Source of the DNA: Fallopia convolvulus
Taxonomy: Eukaryota; Streptophyta; Magnoliopsida; Caryophyllales; Polygonaceae
Direction of reading: 5' to 3'
NCBI GenBank assembly: GCA_964016875.1
Contig: OZ024726.1
Coordinates: forward strand, 51,448,825 to 51,512,824
DNA: 64,000 nt
The notes beneath the pieces were generated by a model that was not told the DNA's origin, searched no databases, and was given only the letters and a program-made list of their open reading frames with translations. The translations under genes and the position numbers were made by a program. Of this stretch, positions 1 through 12,455 are shown piece after piece; the first letter of the stretch is position 1, and each line of letters opens with the position of its first letter.

Positions 1-212
1 TCACATTATTATAAGAGTAGTTCACATAATCACATGTAATCACCTTTAAAATTTAGAAAATTTATCATACGTTCACATATTATATAAGTATGTTTACATA
101 TTAGTATTGCATGTATGTTCATGCTTTATGGTCGTATGTTCATATTCGACTTATATCATTCTACGTACGTTAAAATATTTAATAAAGTTTAAAAATATAT
201 ATAAAAATAATT

Positions 213-284
213 TTTTAAAATCAAATGGCTGGTGGTAAGATGCAAATATTTTAAAATCAAATGGCTGGTGGTAAGATGCAAATA
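213..284. repeat. 36 bp tandem duplication, two copies
   Basis: The unit beginning ttttaaaatcaaatggctgg occupies 213-248 and is repeated exactly at 249-284. It is a simple local direct duplication with no coding content. Confidence 0.9.
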
Positions 285-1337
285 TAAAACTTGGAGACAT
301 TTATGAGAAAGGACAAAGAGTTGGTACATACGTAAATAGTTTGGGATCTACAAACCCAAGTACTAGTACCAGCCACACCCACCCACATTTTGTTTTCACT
401 CGATCCTAATCACTTACATAGGACAAATAGTAGGCCCGGTTAATAACTTTAGTCTAAAATCTTTTCCCCTTGAATTAGGTAGTTTTTATCTTATTTTTAA
501 GTAAAAATTATCTTAATATTCCTGTATTTTAGGCTTTTGTTTGGTATCCTAAAAAAAGTCATTCCTATTGGTATCTTTATAGTTTTAATATTGTTCCCAC
601 CGTAACCAAAAGTTACCGGTCAATACGATAAATTTTTAAACCTTTCCGTCCAAAAGTTTCCACAGGTTTGTATAACATACACTTGATTGCAAAACGAAGA
701 GATTGATGGGGTTTTGAGTTGCTGCCATCCAGTCGGCGTCGGCGACAGTAATAGCCTTGCTCGATCAAGTGTGAATGGCGCTACTCACCCCTAATTCCTC
801 TCAATTTTTATCTGTGGTGCCTATCAAGGAATATCATTAGAGAAAAGGGCGAAATCTGATTCATCGAATCGGTACATTACAATCCCTTATAGTCTCCCAC
901 CATTTCTTCGTCTGCTACTAAATTGGGGCTTTGTTTTCCAAAGTCTAGTCTTTGATGTTGAATTTCCATTTCCATTGCTTCTCTGGATTGGAAGATATTC
1001 AGCTAAGATAATGGCATTGTTGAAGACAATGAACGGTCATTTTGCGTTTGGACCAAGAGTAGGGTTTGTAATATCGCTAATTAGGAAGCGAATTTTGATC
1101 TGAAGCGCTAGTTTAGCGAAGGAATCTCACCGTTTAGATCGATTTTGACTATGAGTCTGCTTTTGAATCTACAATGCGGCGCAGAAGTGTTGTGCTGAGG
1201 TTGAGGGAGGTCAAGGATTTCTACGGTCGGATGAACAATTTGCTCTTGAATCTTTACCTCATGAGCTATTGGTAGTGTTTATTCAAATTTCAATCTCTCA
1301 ATTTTATTTCAATTTGATGCAATTCTCAAGTTAAGGA

Positions 1338-1387
1338 CATGTTTGGATTACACAGGATAATGCATTATCTTGTGTAATCCAAACATG
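1338..1387. repeat. 50 bp near-perfect palindrome
   Basis: The left arm starts catgtttggattacaca and the right arm is its reverse complement, 25 bp per arm with a single mismatch and no spacer. Transcribed, it would fold into a long hairpin. It may be the fused ends of a deleted inverted-repeat transposon. No target-site duplication is visible, so its class is unknown. Confidence 0.85.
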
Positions 1388-1808
1388 CCCTTAATGTTAT
1401 TCGATTTGGTGAAATTATGCTCTGCTCGATCATCCTTGGCTTGCAAGGATAAGAAGAAGATCTTCCTATAGCTTTGGTCGGAAGTTTGGACGGAAATTGG
1501 ACAATGCATGGTTTTTGGGTGAGATAGATTACGGAGAGAACTTGGTACAAACTTGAAGGGTATTAAGATGAATAATGTTTTTAGGACATTAAAAGAAAAA
1601 GTCAAAATTTCAGAGGTATTTAAAAGAATTTTAGTATTGTTAAAGACAAATTTTAGCTAATTAATGAACATAACTTTTAAGGTTATAATTGGTAAATGGG
1701 GACGGTGAGTATGTTGGGTTGTTATTTAAGACGGTTGAACGATTAAGTTTTAGCCATTTATGAGTCAATAGGATTATTTCAACATTATGAGTCGATAATT
1801 CTCTGACC

Positions 1809-2427
1809 TTTTTTTTTTTGGTAGAAGGAGAGGCGGTACTCTCCGGCCCCTCAAGGGGGCATTTTATTAATTTTAAAAAAAGAGGGCTAAGTAGTCAGCA
1901 AACGGGGGATAGCCCGACCCCTAACATCATCAGAAAGCAAAAGTAAAATCCCCTCTGGCGGGGCACACAATACAATAAGTCCTAACGAATAATTAAAAGC
2001 AATAGAAGCAAGACGATCTGCAACAGCATTAGCCTCGCGATACACATGACGGAATCGGATAGACCAATTCCTACTAAAGAAGCCTTGGCATTGGGTAACC
2101 AGGCTAAAAAGAGGATGACTCTTATTAATTTTAGAATTAAGGAGTCGTATTACCAATTGGGAATCCGACTCGAGAACAATATTACGAAAACCCTTGTTCC
2201 AAGCAAGGCTAAGGCCATCCAAGATGCCGTGGAGCTCTGCCATCGGCACCGAACAAGCTCCGATGTTGTGTACAAACCCGCTGATCCAACGACCCTCGCA
2301 ATCTCTTAAAACACCACCAGCTGAAGCTCTCCCGTCTTTAACGGAACCGTCGGTATTCACTTTAATCCAATTGATTTCTGGTTTCTCCCAACTGATGCCC
2401 TGCAACGGTTCCGTCTTTAACGGAACC
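1809..2427 (-). mobile_element. 5'-truncated L1-type LINE with 18 bp TSD
   Basis: A minus-strand LINE fragment. The 3' end is a poly(A) tract, seen as poly(T) from 1809 on the plus strand. It is bounded by a perfect 18 bp target-site duplication, gtcgataattctctgacc, at 1791-1808 and 2428-2445. Only the C-terminal RNase H part of ORF2 is present. Short truncated copies of this kind are what target-primed reverse transcription leaves behind. The exact duplication implies a fairly recent insertion. Confidence 0.88.
1887..2405 (-). CDS. LINE-derived RNase H-like domain protein (172 codons)
   Basis: An open frame of 172 codons covering an RNase H domain of the plant LINE type (RVT_3). Conserved blocks occur in order: NTDGS near residue 18, AELHG near 57, ESDSQ near 80 and NAVADRLA near 126, so all acidic positions of the fold are present. 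It is the tail of a reverse transcriptase polyprotein; reverse transcriptase and endonuclease were lost when the element was truncated. There is no promoter evidence and no intron. It is uninterrupted, most simply because the insertion is young. A co-opted role is possible but nothing in the sequence argues for it. Confidence 0.7.
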   Translation of the reverse strand: MQGISWEKPEINWIKVNTDGSVKDGRASAGGVLRDCEGRWISGFVHNIGACSVPMAELHGILDGLSLAWNKGFRNIVLESDSQLVIRLLNSKINKSHPLFSLVTQCQGFFSRNWSIRFRHVYREANAVADRLASIAFNYSLGLIVLCAPPEGILLLLSDDVRGRAIPRLLTT

Positions 2428-2445
2428 GTCGATAATTCTCTGACC

Positions 2446-3435
2446 TAACCCGAAGATAATTTCAATTGGATGATTTCAAGTTACGAGTTTTGGCCATTTA
2501 TCACATTGGAAGGGGGATCCCATTCGCATTAGTGTAAAAAAGAGAACCCGGCCATTCCCTTACTGTACATGGCGTCTTTTCACCTCCTTATGCTCTTCTG
2601 ACTCCAAATTCCAGGAATTGATCAACTCCACCACCCCCATTCGATCATATACCCAATTGCAAACTTAACCCAACTGTTTTTGTTTGCTGGATTTCACCTT
2701 TTTTTTCTGCATATATATTTTAATTTAATGCCTACTTGGTGGTTAGGTTACCTACCTTCCAAACACGTCACATGTTTCTTCTCTTTATATATCCTCCAAT
2801 TGGAGAGATGCTTACTCATTTCTCTTTTCTAATTCTATTTTTTTTTTCTCTTTAAAAATATACCTACTTCTCGAATATCTTTTTTAGTACTGTTGGATTG
2901 GATCGATAATGTGTTAATAAAGAGTTAAGTAACCGTTCTTAGAATTGTTCTTTAGGCAACGGAATATAAATGCAAGAAACAAAGACAGATAATAGACATA
3001 GTTCCTTTATGAGAAACCCCACGTTGACGGACAATATATGAACCATTAAGGTATTTAGTGTACTCAAACATCAAGTGTAACATACAGTATATGAATCACC
3101 CTAATTCACGTATGTTATACACCATAATATATAAAGTTATTATACATTTGATCTTAACTAGCTCTTGATAATTGATCGAAGAATAATATATCCATTTTAG
3201 GTTGAGTATGTAACCCGTATAGCTATATTATTTATGAAGTCCAATTTTCTTATATATAAAATATAGTTATCTATATGGATGATCGAGTATGATACAAACA
3301 ACGTATTGTTGCCATTCGATATAGTTTTGGCAGACATGTCATCGTGTTTCCTTGCCTTGTGTGTTCAGGAGACTTCGATCATTAAGCAACATTAATGGAT
3401 GGAATTAATGAAGTTGAATCTGTAGCTCAATCAGG
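2446..3435. other. gene-free intergenic DNA
   Basis: AT-rich unique-looking sequence with pyrimidine runs around 2700-2850. I see no coding frame, RNA gene or clear transposon terminus. Confidence 0.5.
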
Positions 3436-3452
3436 GAGATCAAACACCTTAT

Positions 3453-3643
3453 TTTTTTATCACAAAAGAGGGCAAGCCCTTGCGATTGGATTAAGAAAAT
3501 TAAATCTGCCTACTAGAGACTACATAGTCATGATTAATAAGACTAGAAATATCACTAGGACAGGAATGTAAAAACATGAAATTAGTATCCATAAAAATGG
3601 CTTTATTAACAAGGTAATCAGCAACCGTATTTGCCGAGCGTCT
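3453..3643 (-). mobile_element. very short 5'-truncated LINE with 17 bp TSD
   Basis: A 191 bp minus-strand LINE tail flanked by a perfect 17 bp duplication, gagatcaaacaccttat, at 3436-3452 and 3644-3660. The minus strand near 3630 encodes the end of an RNase H domain (reading NTVADYL), followed by a 3' UTR with the gggcttgccctc-type motif of plant LINEs and a short poly(A). The rest of the element is absent. Confidence 0.8.
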
Positions 3644-3660
3644 GAGATCAAACACCTTAT

Positions 3661-5780
3661 AATATTAGTGTGTCATGAGATTGTCATAGATTATTGAGTT
3701 AATTTGTTGTATACTTGTAAGTATGTGGACAACTTTGAGATTAGGTTCTTTTTAAGGGTCTTTTTTATTACGTTCATCCAAAGGCTCACTTTAGATTTAT
3801 CTAAACTAGCCTAAATTGTGGCTTTGAGCTGTATAATCTTGAGAGATTTACTACGAGCTAAGCACATGCACTCAAAAGATCATTAATAAACAACCTTTTT
3901 TTTTTATATATAGTTCTTTATATTATATTTTAGGCTATGAAAGATTAGGTAGAGACTATTGGAACTAAATATAGTTGGACCCACCTCATTCACTAGTTAA
4001 AATAGATATACATCCATGTTTGCTTGCATGCAATTGCATGTGCATGTGATGGTGAATATTGAACGATATCAAAATCGTACTATCACTATTAATAAAAATA
4101 TTAGGATCTGTTTGGCTGGATCCATCTGTCAATACTTTCATCTCAATTATTCTCCCGTATGTTTTTTATCCACACAAGTTGATCCTATTTCAGTTTGAAA
4201 CTAGTAGGTATAGATGCATATATGATGATCAAATTCGAGTTTTGACATATATGGTTTCATTACATAAAATATGTATAAATTAAATCATATAAATGTATGG
4301 GTGTTCTTTTCATTAGTGCATATATGCCAGTGCCGGAAAGTCTTACAAACAGTATTTGATCAAAAAGTGTTCTAAAAGTTTTATGATCAATAAAATCCTC
4401 TTTTTTCATTGGATTAAAAATAAGTTTGTACTCATAGTTATTATCATAATTATAAGAATTCAAACTAAAAAAAATGATATCTTTTTATACCGTACTAAAG
4501 AAGAAATCTTTTTATCACTTGTCACTCTCCTGTTTATTTCACATATATGTTAATTTTAATCGTTTTTGAATTATAATTATCAGCAATGATTTGGGTGTCA
4601 CTCCATGCATATGGCACGAAAAGTCAAAATATGGCCGCATTTCACCCCTAAATTCAATGGAATTTGATACTCGATCATTTTACACCTCGTTCAAGAATAA
4701 ATTGATGCTCTATGTTGAAGCATAACATACATTAATATACATATATTCAACTGTGTGTATGTATAAACATATATGAAGCAATAACTTGTACCCTTTGATA
4801 TGAAATCCACATCAATATATATTAGTTCATAATTGGATCAATTTGATAGATTTAAGGAAAATTGTGTTTGGTACTCTCTAGTTTTTGGCTTTTTCGGATG
4901 GTACCTTGAAAAAAAACTTATTTCGAATGGTACTCTTGAACTTTTACAAAAGTTCGGCATGTACCTTTACTTGTGAATTTTCGTTATATTATAACAAAAT
5001 TCATTTATTTTCTAATTTAAAAAATATTTATATATTTTAGTAAGTTAATACCCAATTGTAATTTAGAAATAATTAAGATAATTCTAAAAATGACTCTATA
5101 AAAGTATCAAAATAAATATATTATATAATTAAAAATTTTCAAGTAGATTTTATGTTTGTAATTTAAAATTTTCAAGTTAAAACCTAACATATTTCAATAT
5201 TTATATTAAAATAAATCTATTATATAAGTAGATTTTATGTAGTAAGTTGTGAATTTTTTTATAAAAAAACTCAAACTAGCGTCATATCATGTAAATTGTA
5301 AAATTTAAAATTTTCAAGTATATGAATTTAGATTTTATTTATTCTCTTACTATTATATAATTTAAAATTTTCAAGTATATAAATTTAGATTTTATTATTC
5401 TCTTACTATCAAGAAATAAGGTTGGATGTTAAATGTGCGGACAGTTTTCGGTCAAGAAGAAGGGCTCACTCATGTGATGCTTGAATCTGCCGGTTTTAAT
5501 CTGATTAATTACCAAAGGCATTCATACTTACCTAAGAAGGTCACCAGCTCTCCTTCTAAAAAAAATAATCTGGTTGGCTAAGATTTATCACTTAATGCAT
5601 AATTTGTCAAACTTGTTCTTGGAATGATGCTGGACACGCTATGTATTAAGATTGCTCACATTGTCACATGAAGCTTTATATATTTAATAATATATAAAGT
5701 TTTTCTATAAAAAAAATATTCAAGACTAATGTTGATTGAGTATTAAAAATTAGTTTGGAGTGTTTCGTTGGATAATTGGA
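3661..5780. other. gene-free AT-rich region
   Basis: Very AT-rich. A tandem pair of about 60 bp lies at roughly 5297-5412 (core aatttaaaattttcaagtat). The stretch around 4870-4990 resembles low-copy repeats common in plant intergenic DNA. The short frames at 4016-4553 have no family features and are not called. Confidence 0.5.
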
Positions 5781-5799
5781 AGTCTTTTCATATGACGTA

Positions 5800-6850
5800 A
5801 ATTTTACCGGAAAGGTTGATTGCCGGAAAGAACTCTATCGAGTCAAAATCCGCTTTTTGCCATAATTTATAATCTGGAGGGTTTTGGGTCTTAGTCTCTA
5901 CGAGGGCCGACACGTTGATTCTTTCAAGGCGGCTGATGAAACCCGAAATAAACCGACGCTAAAGACAAGAAACGAGATTGTATATTCGACGAGACAAACC
6001 CTTACTTTTATTAATGATTTCCAAACGAGGTTACAACAATGAGATTATACCCCAGAACTCCTATTACGAGATTCGAGATCTCTGCCTAACGAGGTTCGAG
6101 ACCTCTTTGTTACAACGAGATTGCCGCTTACAAATTACAAACGAGATCTTTTCCTATTACAAGCTTTGAGAGTTGCTATCTATCTAGCGAGGCCAGGGTC
6201 TTGCAGACGATATCGAGATTGTAGCTTGCAAAGAGGCTTGTGAGATCTTTTGGGGCTTTGAGATTTCTTTGTGCGACTTGAAGTCTTTTTATTGAGCTTC
6301 TCTTGATGGTAGCGTGGTCTTTACGATGATTCCAACACGTCGATCTTCAACAAACAAGATAGTTCTTGAGTTAGAGATGTTTTTCGGCCCTTGCAACCTT
6401 AGAAGTTCTCTTCTATTTATAGATGCTTGTGGAACTTTGTTCTTGCTAACTTCTGATGTGGGACACCCGGGATTCGACCATTTGATTGGTCAAGAAGAAG
6501 GCGGTCAATGATTGGTCGGAAGTTAGGTGGCTTTTGACTGGTTGAGCAAGGCGGGGGTGGCAACTTTTGAGTATGCGAGATTCGTCCTCGTTATTTGTTG
6601 TGGTGAGTTGCCTAACTATCTTAATTGGAGAGACTTGCGATGTTTGGACCTCGTTCCCGCTACTTGAGGCTTCGCAGGAACAGGGACTTTGCTTTTTTGG
6701 ATGGGTATGGAAAAGATCTCGGGGACCTCGCTTATTTCTTTTACCTCGCGTTTCGTGCCCACTGTTCATACAATGTTATTTTGTGCACCATCAGCGACAT
6801 GAAGCATGAACTTTTGTCCAAAATGAAGCACGTTTCATGCCCATATAGTT
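5800..6850 (-). mobile_element. LTR-like block, probable LTR remnant
   Basis: On the minus strand there is a TATAAATAGAAG box (about 6411-6422) followed about 400 bases downstream by an AATAAA-like signal (near 6010), with GC content above the surroundings. This promoter-plus-polyadenylation layout is typical of an LTR. Exact ends, a primer-binding site and a target-site duplication were not found, so the borders are approximate. The open frame at 6446-6769 (minus) falls inside the putative U3 and has no recognisable family. Confidence 0.3.
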
Positions 6851-7019
6851 CCAAAGGCATATCTTCATAAAAAAAACTTATTTTGGTGTGGCTTTTGGCC
6901 TTTTGATTATGGATTTGTATCCATTTTGATTTAATGGGGCTTATGGCAATAGGTTTCCTCATAATTATTTTTTATAATTGTACACAAAGATGATCAATTC
7001 ATTGGTCTCCAATATACCA

Positions 7020-7349
7020 ACTTTGAACCCCAGATTCAAATGATTATCATTTTTGCATATGCCCCACCAAGGGCACAAAAGAAGGATTTATTCTAGTCAA
7101 AGCTAAAAGAATTCATTAAAAATTCAACGATCAATGCACAACATTCTCATGGGCGACTTGAATGAAAGCCAACATTCGGGGGGAAAGCTCAGAGGTGTAA
7201 TCCCGAGCCATTGTCGTTTTCAAAGACTCATTAATTCCAAAAATGAATGCAACTTTTGCGATATCCCTACTATCGGAAACAAATTTTCATGGAAGAAATC
7301 TAAAACCATGAAGAACAACACCTATGAGAAACTTGATCGCACCTTGTAA
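7020..7349 (+). pseudogene. LINE endonuclease domain fragment
   Basis: The frame reads an AYAPP block, then a GDLNE block at about 7155, then a Trp/Lys-rich FSWKK block, and ends with KLDRTL. These are hallmarks of the exonuclease-endonuclease-phosphatase fold that nicks target DNA in L1-type LINEs. The expected continuation is broken by a stop at about 7347. Confidence 0.75.
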
Positions 7350-8237
7350 GTGATCAAATTATTCAATGGTACCCCTCAATCGCTACCGAAAATCATGAGT
7401 TTTCGTCTTCCGACCATTGCCCTAATTTGTGTGATCTTCCAACGGAAGGCACCACCAAATTACAACCTTTTAAATTTGAAGCGATGTGGACATCTAGAAA
7501 GGATTTCCAGAACATCATTAAGCAAGCATGGAGTCTTAACACTAATGGGACTCATATGTACAATCTTGTTAAGAAAACCCAGCTACTAAGAGTAAAAGCT
7601 AAGGCTTGGAACAAAAACATTTTTGGTAATATTTTTGAACAAATAAAAAAAACTAGATGAAGAATTCCTATCAATCCAAAAAACTTATTGAGCAAAAGAA
7701 CCTATAACTAATCTAAAAACAAGATAGTTTGTCCAAAAAACAAGATAGTTTGTCCAAAAAACGAGCTTGTCTCATACGTTTCCACAATTCCTACTAGAAA
7801 TAAAGGGCAAAAATACACACATCAAACAAAATTATAAAAATTCGAAATATTTCCACAAAATCGCCAGTGGTAGGAGAAACAGAACAAATATTAAAGAACT
7901 CATTGCCTTGGATGGGTCCCACATCACGAGCCTTAAGAACATTAAACAAGAAATTAGACGAGATTTCCAAAAATGATTTAGTTTCTTTGAAATTAATTGC
8001 ACAAAATTACAAAGTGTAACCCAATCTATCCCACATTTAATGTCGAAGGCTAACAATGCAAAACTCACAAAACCAGTCTTGAAAATTGAAATCACAAAAG
8101 TTGTCTTTGACATTGGGGATGGTAAAGCTCCTAGGTCGGATAGAATGTCAACCAACTTCTATAAAAAAAAATATTAGCACGTCGTCGAACCAAGCGTCAT
8201 CAAAGCGGTAACGAGCTTTTTCCAATCTGAAAAGATC

Positions 8238-8960
8238 TTGAAACAGATTAATCACTCTTTTATCACACTCCTACCAAAATGCGTAAACCCTAACTCTACT
8301 ACCCATTATAGGCATATTATCCTTTCTAACACAATTTACAAAGTCATTTCTAAAATACAGACAAATAGATTGAAAGAGGTCATGGTGAAAATCCTACACC
8401 CACTGCAAGATCTGTTTGTCAACAGTCGAAGTATCCACGACAACACCCTAATAGCACATGAAAATTTTCATTCCTTCCGCAATAAAAAAGGCAAGGAAGG
8501 TTGGATTGTTGTAAAGCTTAATATGGAAAAGGAATACGATAGAATAAGTTCGGAATTCATTTCATTCACCCTTAAAAAATTCGCCTTTAATGAGAAATTC
8601 TCAAATTAGATAAAAGAATGTGTCGAAATTGTTTCTTTCTCGATCCTAGTTAATAATGGAACAACAAAGCAATTTTTCCCAAAATGAGGCCTAAGATAAA
8701 AGGATCCCTTGTCCGGCCCCATACATGTTCATCCTTGGCGCTGAAGTTCTTGCAAGGCAACTCGACACAAGTAGCCACGATGCGAAATGCGAAATTTGAA
8801 TTCAAATTTCAAGAAGCGGGACAAAAATCTCTTTCCTTGCTTTTGCTGATGATTTTATTATCTTTGCAAAAGACATCAACCATGCGCCAAAAATTATAAA
8901 CATCATTGATGACTACTGTCAAATTTCTACACAAAAAGTTCAATTTTCTAAGTCCAATTT
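8238..8960 (+). pseudogene. LINE reverse transcriptase fragment
   Basis: The first 123 codons (8238-8609) match the N-terminal RT blocks: ITLLPK, a degraded YRxIxL block, then HDNTL and a KLNMEKEYDR block that corresponds to the usual K-D-xx-KAYD-R motif with the first catalytic Asp changed to Asn. After a stop the sequence resumes in another frame with LAFADDFIIFAKD at about 8836-8874, the second catalytic box intact. Frameshifts and an altered catalytic residue make it non-functional. Confidence 0.8.
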
Positions 8961-10143
8961 CCAAGTTACGAAGAATACATGTAATAATACTAAAGAAACG
9001 TATCAAAAAAACTTTCAAGTTACAAATATAGTAGCATTGGATTAATACTATCATCAAAAGTAGAGTCACAAAAAATACATTAAACCCTTAGCCTGAGAAC
9101 CACCAAGGCGCAACTCTTAAAATGAAAAGTCAACACCTTATGTCAAGAAGGGTGGAAAACACTAATTCAAGCAAACTTTTCAGCACAACCAAACTATTTA
9201 AGTAATCTTTCCTACTACCCCAATCAACCCTAAAAGAACTAGATAAAATAAATATTTTTTTTGGAACAAAGAAGATATATAACTAGAAGGCTGAAGAGAT
9301 GAACCAAGCTCTCCAAATGATTCTTATGGAAAATTCTCGCGAAGCTGAATAATATTTTGGTAAAAATCATTAATGAAAAATACCTTAAAACAACTAGACT
9401 ATTCATTTATACCAAAAAATAAAACATATCGTGGCAATGGTCAAAGATGATGAGCCTCCGTGATGTCTTCTTTAAGGGATTGCTCTGGCAAGTCAGGGAG
9501 GGCCAAACAATCCGATTCTGGAAAGACAATTAGACCGGTAAAGACGCTCTTAAGCCAAAGACATATATGGCTAACAACATTAACTAGGAGGAATGTGTTA
9601 TTAACTATCTTCATGAGAATAACATATGGTATATCGGAAAATTACTTTGTGTGTTAAACCCTAAGGATGTGCAAATACCGGACAGACTGTATTGGTAGCC
9701 AAGCAAAAACGTATGGTACTCTACGCATTCCACAATGCTTTGGACCCATGATAACAAAGGTGAGCCCTAGATTAATCTGGATTGGATTAGAAAATTGAAC
9801 ATACCCCCAAAAATGAAAAAAAATCATGTGGAAAGTGGCAAAAAATGGTCTCCCAGCCAAAATAAGACTTACGGCTAAGCACATTCCTATTCTACAAGGA
9901 TGTGTAGCCTGTGATAACCCCAATGAAGACATCACACACATCTTATTAAAATGCTCTTATACGAAAACAACACTAAACTCAATAAACTTAAACCTTCTAA
10001 GGCCGAAATTGAAATGATCATCAGCATATGATGGATCATTTGATACTTTAATTTTGGAATAAGAAAGTTTTTGACAACAACAATGGGCAAAACCCACATA
10101 AGCAGAGTAATATTTGCAAGTTTATCCGCTCCCAGATTAATGA

Positions 10144-10723
10144 TTGGAAAATTGCAGGAGAACAAGACGGGCCTTCTCATGGTTCGGGTGGCCCCAAAGG
10201 GACAAAAAGAAGCACAAAGGCACAAATGCACAATGGAGAAAGCCTAAACATAACTTCATTAAGCTTAATTTCAATGGTGTAGTTTGTTCATATGGTATCT
10301 CTTCTGTCGGATTCATCCCCTGCTACCACTTTGGCTCACATATCCATTTCGATAGTGGACCAATCTGCCGATCGACAGTTCGTTTTCATTACCGAGGCAA
10401 TTGCTCTTCGATAGGGAATTCTTGAAGCCACTCGACGTGGCATTTCCCACATCCAAATTGAGGGTGATAATCTACAGCTGGTTAATGCCATCCTTGGTGA
10501 CTGGCGCTACCCGCAGGAGATTGAGTTGATCAGGTCCGACATCCTTTACTTCCTGACCCAGTTTCAGAGTTGGAACATCGTGCATATCTTCAGGGACTAC
10601 AACTCTATGGCGGACTTCATTGTTAGATCGTTTCGTCGTGTTTCATCTCTCCTGCTCGCAATCAACTCAGGTTTTAAAAACCTTATCGATAAGGATGTTC
10701 TAGAACGGTCTTCTAATGTTTAG
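10144..10723 (+). pseudogene. LINE RNase H domain fragment
   Basis: Two frames together read an RNase H domain: KLNFNG (normally NxDG, so the first Asp is lost), an EGDNLQLVN block after a frameshift near 10425, and DYNSMAD at the end. It is followed by a short 3' tail and a poly(A) at about 10748. It lacks the catalytic set and is a dead remnant. Confidence 0.7.
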
Positions 10724-10757
10724 GAGGCACCCTAATTTCATTCCTCATTAAAAAAAA

Positions 10758-11339
10758 ACCATAGGTTAAAAAAAACCAATCATCTATTGTTTTCTCGAGT
10801 CATATCCACGTCCAAAAGAAGTGCTCTCGTGTATATCATAAATAAATTCATAATCCACAGAGCATGACAGTAAAAAAGAAAATGTTAGGTGGATTAAAAG
10901 ACGATCGAACATCATCTTTTACAACCCCACCACAGATTTAATGGGCATATGTGATGAATCTGATCCTCATCAAAACATTTGACCTTTCATAATAAGAACC
11001 AACCTCCAACCAATCACAAAAAATAGTAAACACCATTTACGTCCATACTTTTTAATGTGCACAGTAAAAGTATATATTATAGTATTTCCTTCCTTTTCCC
11101 AGTACTGCCCATATGCTTTTCACACTGTCATTTCATTAAAAATTGCCCAATCAAGAAATTTGCACTCCCCACAATGTTACAATTACAAATAGTTTAGGAG
11201 GAGCAGGTAGGATTTATATATAAAGTATATAATCCTCAAAAAAAAAAAATTATATGGTTATAACCCCAACAAAACTTATAAGTTAACCCAATTTTTTATA
11301 TATATAATTTAAAAAAAAACTAATTATTTGCCCTTATTT
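10758..11339. other. intergenic, downstream of the MYB gene
   Basis: AT-rich. On the minus strand it contains the 3' UTR of the MYB gene, followed by unique sequence up to the LINE end. No further gene is seen. Confidence 0.5.
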
Positions 11340-12455
11340 TCATGAGCCAAGAGGCCCAATGCATGATGATCTATAGAAGCCGCCACCAACACTTAGCACT
11401 CCTGAGGCTTGACAGTTAGTACAAATCTGACCACTCTGAAACCCTAATTGGCAACACAAGCAAACGCCCGCCGTCGCCGGAGACACGGCGGTGGGGAGGA
11501 CCTGAGCCGATGGAGTCAGAAAGCTGAGTTCTTGCCCTGTTTTAGACTCCGATGAGCTGATTACGAAAGCATTGATGCCAGATCGAAATGGGGCCAACCC
11601 TAGCGAGAGATCCAATTCGATTCCTTCCCCTTTTCGCGAATCGCCCAATTTCATGGCGTCGTCGATCGACGAGGTCGTCCCGCTGTCGACGGTGGAGGAA
11701 TTGCTGCTCTTGACCGGCGGCGCCCAATTGGGTTTGTTGAAATCGATTTCAGAGTCTTCTGTCTTGAGCTCCAATTTGGGCTTCTTTGGGGCGGGGGTTG
11801 CGGCGTCGAGAGGGCGGTGGGTCTGGGGATCGAGGCCTCTGCTGAGCAATTTTCTCTTGATGTGGGTGTTCCAATAGTTCTTGATCTCGTTATCTGTTCT
11901 ACCGGGTAATCTTGCAGCAATCAAAGACCACCTGAAATAATTAACGATCAAGATTCTATATATAAGTTGGTTGTTTCATTTTTAACTAAAAATAGTGAAA
12001 AGTTAGTTGCATACAATTTGGTGGAAAGTTGAATTAAAGGAGAAATTAATATTCATTCTGTTATTGTGTGTGTTGTTATATATGAATCTTACTTGTTGCC
12101 AAGGAGGCTATGGAGTTTGATGATGAGCTCGTCCTCATCGTCTGAGAAATTGCCGCGCTTGAGGTCGGGTCTAAGGTAGTTAATCCATCTTAGCCTGCAA
12201 CTCTTTCCACATCTCAATAAGCCTGCATAACAAACAAAAATAGAGATAAGAAACCAAAAACAATCTTAATACAACATAGTCATAAAATGAAGAAGATTGA
12301 AGAAGAAGATGTATGTATATACCGGCGGCTTTGGGGAGAGAACTCCAGCAACCTTCGCCATGGCGACGGATGTAATCAATGAGGCGTTGGTCTTCGTCTT
12401 TGGTCCAGGCGCCCTTGTTGGTGTGTGCCTTTTCACAACAAGGAGACCTTCCCAT
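11340..12455 (-). CDS. R2R3-MYB transcription factor, subgroup 4 (MYB4/MYB6-like repressor)
   Basis: Three exons on the minus strand: 12455-12323, 12222-12093 and 11931-11340, all with GT-AG introns, giving 284 residues. Exon 1 opens MGRSPCCEK and the 130 nt second exon is the standard MYB size. R2 spans about residues 13-63 and R3 about 66-114. R3 contains the bHLH-binding signature (EL-xx-K-xxx-L-x6-L-xxx-R). The C-terminal part has an EAR-type LDLSLGL (194-200) and a CxCC...CxxC cluster (245-261), both typical of subgroup 4. In that family the protein enters the nucleus, binds AC-element promoters and represses phenylpropanoid or flavonoid genes, often with bHLH partners. The gene stands alone. 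A TATA box lies about 170 bases upstream of the ATG. Family assignment is secure; the exact orthologue is not. Confidence 0.95.

Larger units (their letters stand above)
1..1808. other. gene-free AT-rich region
   Basis: No supportable gene is present. The stretch holds a 36 bp direct duplication (213-284), a 50 bp palindrome (1338-1387) and moderately GC-richer unique sequence around 690-1250. Short open frames such as the 85-codon one at 1348-1605 lack any recognisable family and overlap the palindrome, so I do not call them. The last 18 bases (1791-1808) are the left target-site duplication of the LINE that follows. Confidence 0.6.
6890..10757 (+). mobile_element. degenerate L1-type LINE (EN-RT-zf-RNase H)
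   Basis: A decayed plus-strand LINE. In order: an AP-endonuclease-like part with the GDLNE block (about 7020-7349), a reverse transcriptase (about 8238-8960) including a preserved FADD catalytic box at 8842-8853, a zf-RVT part (about 9826-9985) and an RNase H part (10144-10723). It ends in a poly(A) run near 10748. Many frameshifts and stops break the frame, and ORF1 and the 5' end are missing. A 21 bp tandem pair lies near 7723-7764. No target-site duplication was found, which fits its age. Confidence 0.85.

Noticed and set aside
9654..10231. minus-strand frames of 95 and 99 codons
   Set aside because: They are antisense shadows of the zf-RVT and RNase H parts of the plus-strand LINE.
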